Positions 32,632 to 35,228 of a stretch of 35,228 bases of DNA are shown here, in pieces. A program made the translations under genes and the position numbers. How positions within the stretch are numbered: position 1 is the stretch's first letter; every line of letters begins with the position of its first letter. Source of the stretch: Clostridiales bacterium (GTDB taxonomy: Bacteria; Bacillota; Clostridia; Lachnospirales; Lachnospiraceae); the NCBI GenBank assembly GCA_012519905.1, contig JAAYPG010000031.1, forward strand, positions 1 through 35,228, in the 5' to 3' direction. The notes beneath the pieces are model-generated. The model had not been told where the DNA came from and did no database searches. It saw nothing but the letters and a program-made list of their open reading frames with translations.

Positions 32632-34250
32632 TCTTCACCCTTACCCTTTTGTCTATATTCAGAGGGAGTGCAATTCTGGGTCTTCTTAAATATGTAAGAA
32701 AAATAATGGGAATCCTGATAACCCACCAAAAAGCCTATCTCTGTTATTCTTCTACCAGAGCATCTTAAATAATCCTTTGCCTTTTCCATACGGATATCTG
32801 TGAGATATTCTATAAAGGTCGTCCCAGTTTCCTGATTAAATAGAGAGCTAAAATAGTTGGGACTAACATTCACTGTAGATGCAACCTTATCCAAGGTCAA
32901 ATCACTCATGGCAAAATTAAGATGCATATATTCCTTAGCCTTTTCAATCAGTCCAGCATATCTCTTCTGACTTTTCTTGTTGCGAAGATCGATGACCTTC
33001 CTTAATATTAATCTATAAATTTCACGACAGTCTTCTAGGTTAGATGGCTTATTTGCCACATTATTCATACTCTTAAGACTATTGTCGATCTCCTCTCTTT
33101 TACAGTTTAGGGATTTAAGAAATTTTAAGGCTGCTGAATATCCATCCATTATTATATATTGTCGAAATAGAGTTGACTCCATAGCGCTTGATCCAAATCC
33201 ATCAAAGTAGCTGCTTACAAAATCATCAATATCATGTATAGTACCCCTCTTTAAGAAATCCTCTAATAGCTTTCTATCAAGCTTTTCAAGATTCATTTCA
33301 CTGACATTTATACGGCTTCCTATCTGTTCCTTTATATGGCGAACATCATTATAGGATAAGAACTGATCCCTGCTTTCAAAGTACCTTAAAGAAAATGCAC
33401 TATTAGCATCTCTATAAGACTGATGTAGGTCACGGACGCGATGAACATATCTACCGATTCCACCAAAATAATGTACCTTATTATCACAGATTTGAATTAG
33501 TAGCTGGCACAATTCCTGAATTTGCTCATTAATCTGCCTTTCATTTTCTCCAAGAATAATAAAGGCCCAGCCATCCATATCCCGTTCAAATACCTTAATA
33601 TCTGGAAATCTTCTTAAGCTTTCCGTCATTTTTACTTCACATTGTACAATTTCATTAGAGTATTCATACAAATCCTCTTGTGGTTTGAACTGAAAAAGCA
33701 TAACACAATAAACACTTGCAACCATATTGATTCCAAGTTCCTCTTCTTGTTCTATAATCTGTGAAAGAGTCATTTTTTTGCTTACTAGGGCATTAAAAAA
33801 ATCCTTTCTTTTCTCCCCTTGTTTTTGATATACCAATTGCTGGTATTGCTCTAGTATCTGTTTTTCATTACGTTCCTTTTCTATAGCAGCTGCTGCATTT
33901 TTTACTGCTGCCATCAGCTTTGTAGATGTTACAGGCTTAAGCAGATATTCACTAACACCTATATCAATAGCCTCTTGAGCATAACCAAAATCACTATAGC
34001 CACTAACAATAATAATCTTAAGCTGTGGCATATCTTTTTTTAATAGCTTGCTTAGCTCTAAGCCATCCATAAAAGGCATTCTAATATCTGTAATAAGAAT
34101 GTCAGGCTGCTCCCTTAATATCATTGGATAGGCTAATTCTCCATCGCTTTCATCACCAACAATTTCGAAGCCCTCTTCCTCCCAGTGTATTTTATTTTTA
34201 ATACCCTCTCTTATTACGATCTCATCTTCCACTAAAAACACCTTATACAT
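32625..34250 (-). CDS. YesN-type response regulator with AraC DNA-binding domain
   Basis: A 541-aa regulator. The N-terminal receiver domain (1-120) has the acidic pair near 8-10, phosphoacceptor Asp55 (ILITDIRMP) and Lys of LLKPVTS near 105. The middle (about 130-420) is the long variable region of YesN proteins. The C-terminal ~100 residues carry the AraC double helix-turn-helix (SDLTLDKVASTVNVSPNYFS and RRITEIGFLVGYQDSHYFSY). I chose ATG 34250 because the receiver domain starts there and GGGGGAG lies just before it; a TTG at 34262 would add four residues. It probably activates the downstream sugar importer when phosphorylated. Confidence 0.94.
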   Translation of the reverse strand: MYKVFLVEDEIVIREGIKNKIHWEEEGFEIVGDESDGELAYPMILREQPDILITDIRMPFMDGLELSKLLKKDMPQLKIIIVSGYSDFGYAQEAIDIGVSEYLLKPVTSTKLMAAVKNAAAAIEKERNEKQILEQYQQLVYQKQGEKRKDFFNALVSKKMTLSQIIEQEEELGINMVASVYCVMLFQFKPQEDLYEYSNEIVQCEVKMTESLRRFPDIKVFERDMDGWAFIILGENERQINEQIQELCQLLIQICDNKVHYFGGIGRYVHRVRDLHQSYRDANSAFSLRYFESRDQFLSYNDVRHIKEQIGSRINVSEMNLEKLDRKLLEDFLKRGTIHDIDDFVSSYFDGFGSSAMESTLFRQYIIMDGYSAALKFLKSLNCKREEIDNSLKSMNNVANKPSNLEDCREIYRLILRKVIDLRNKKSQKRYAGLIEKAKEYMHLNFAMSDLTLDKVASTVNVSPNYFSSLFNQETGTTFIEYLTDIRMEKAKDYLRCSGRRITEIGFLVGYQDSHYFSYIFKKTQNCTPSEYRQKGKGEEC

Positions 34251-34411
34251 AAACTCCCCCAAAAAATCTATATAAGATACTTACTTCTTCTATATAATCG
34301 TATGCCTATTAACAATGAGGTCAATTTCATCATACCACCTATTCTATAATATGGCAAAATATTTCTTAAAATACAAATCCTTGGCAGTCCTATCTAGTAA
34401 TAGGGCAAACT

Positions 34412-34471
34412 GTACTACTAATCAGTGTGTGATGTAATATATACACTCCCTTATAACTTCTGCGACAACCT
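34412..34471. mobile_element. Second copy (one arm) of the MITE-like element
   Basis: This stretch matches the right arm of the element at 5216-5355: 23 identical bases at the inner end, a shared ACTCCC block, and the same TTCTGCGACAACCT outer end. I cannot find a matching left arm in the ~150 bases to the left, so it is truncated or diverged. It lies between the YesN gene and the ABC-2 permease stop, in a 244-base gap that otherwise holds nothing I recognise. Confidence 0.6.
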
Positions 34472-34494
34472 TTTATATCATCTCAGTTTGGAGT

Positions 34495-35184
34495 TTATTC
34501 CCACTTGAAAAATTTGATTGCAACAAAAGAACATATAATTGTAATTACTAACATTATGACGATAGGTATAAGCATACTATCGATAGGTAAATCTAATGTT
34601 GCAGATTTTAATATTTTAATACCCTGCGTTAAGGGTAGGACATCAACAATCCTTTGCATTGATCTAGGCATTACCTCATATGGAAGTGTTGCCCCTGAGA
34701 AAATAAGCATAGGAAAATACAAGATGCTGGCTATAATACCTGCCACCTTTGTATTTTTAGCAATACCACCTACCATCATCCCTATAGAGAACATTGAAAC
34801 CATAACTAATAACCATCCTATTATAAACTCTACTATACTGCCCTCCATTTTGAAGTCAAAGAATAGCACTGTCACGGCAAATAGACTAATCAAAGATATT
34901 AAGGCATATATAAAATATACAGTAACTTCAGCCAGTAATATAATTATAGGAGTTATGGGAGTAACTTTAAATCTTTTTAGAACCTGCTTACTTCTGTAGT
35001 CAGACACTACTAAGGGCAAGCCCATAACCCCACCTGCACAGATAGCTATACTCGTTAAGGCACCAAAAGATTGTTGAATAAACGTATAATCAGCTCCTTC
35101 ATATGCAGGCTTTCCTCCATAGATAATTCCAAGCACTATAAGAACAACAATAGGCATAATAACCGCAAAAATTAGCATATCCAT
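34495..35184 (-). CDS. ABC-2 type transporter permease (5' end uncertain)
   Basis: A 229-aa ABC-2 membrane protein with about six helices (8-24, 45-62, 86-112, 120-140, 146-166, 203-222). The NxxKVAGIIASILYFPMLIFSG pattern is typical of drug, antibiotic or polysaccharide exporter permeases. The frame stays open upstream of the ATG (codons for NDAFPIPGLRG) and then meets TAA at 35221-35223; that upstream segment looks like real protein, so the gene may have a frameshift there or start at an odd codon. No ribosome-binding site is clear. The partner ATPase would be expected upstream, outside the window. Substrate unknown. Confidence 0.8.
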   Translation of the reverse strand: MDMLIFAVIMPIVVLIVLGIIYGGKPAYEGADYTFIQQSFGALTSIAICAGGVMGLPLVVSDYRSKQVLKRFKVTPITPIIILLAEVTVYFIYALISLISLFAVTVLFFDFKMEGSIVEFIIGWLLVMVSMFSIGMMVGGIAKNTKVAGIIASILYFPMLIFSGATLPYEVMPRSMQRIVDVLPLTQGIKILKSATLDLPIDSMLIPIVIMLVITIICSFVAIKFFKWE

Positions 35185-35228
35185 TCCACGTAATCCTGGT
35201 ATAGGGAACGCATCATTCGCTTAATTGA

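Overview
The window looks like chromosomal DNA from a low-GC, anaerobic, probably spore-forming Firmicute, most likely Lachnospiraceae or a close clostridial relative. The grounds are the AT-rich sequence, strong Shine-Dalgarno sites, a T-box leader on tyrS, a YesM/YesN-type sensor pair, LytTR/LiaF-like and CpsB/CpsCD-type genes, and NADP-type gdhA. This is inference from gene content, with no database search. I see no rRNA, tRNA, CRISPR array, phage or complete insertion sequence.

Layout. (1) 128-5983 holds a YgjP-type metallopeptidase, an unrecognised 124-aa protein, pirin, a CDF metal exporter behind a structured leader with its own terminator, and a TcyP-like cystine symporter preceded by a consensus promoter and a 23-codon Cys-rich leader ORF. 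A 140-bp MITE-like element and ferritin follow. (2) 6032-10131 holds tyrS with a Tyr-specific T-box, a DUF2318 protein, and glmS without room for a glmS ribozyme. (3) 10457-14860 is a two-gene plus-strand operon: an FAD/NAD(P) oxidoreductase and a 1042-aa protein joining a PPDK/PEP-synthase-like ATP-grasp region to a C-terminal nucleotidyltransferase. A bidirectional hairpin separates it from gdhA. (4) 16498-20772 looks decayed. A LytTR regulator is cut off and runs into a LiaF-like protein that has lost its start. A CpsB phosphatase is frameshifted in an A7 run and fused to a beheaded CpsC-CpsD kinase. One intact CpsCD-type tyrosine kinase remains. (5) 21121-23828 is a plus-strand group: membrane diguanylate cyclase, unknown two-TM protein, AraC regulator. 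(6) 34250-23929 (minus strand) is a sugar uptake and sensing block: YesN-type response regulator, YesM-type kinase, sensory binding lipoprotein, then a YtfQ/YtfR/YtfT/YjfF-like ABC importer, then a lipoprotein with BNR-like repeats. (7) The right edge holds an ABC-2 permease whose 5' end is unclear and one arm of a second copy of the MITE-like element.

How the parts fit. The sugar block resembles the three-component arrangement known from xylose sensing (XylFII-LytS-YesN): one binding protein would present sugar to the kinase and its paralogue would feed the transporter. The most novel-looking signal is the leader ORF ahead of the cystine symporter. Its last five sense codons include four Cys codons, and the bases just before them can pair with the symporter's ribosome-binding and start region. 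That suggests cysteine-responsive translational attenuation.
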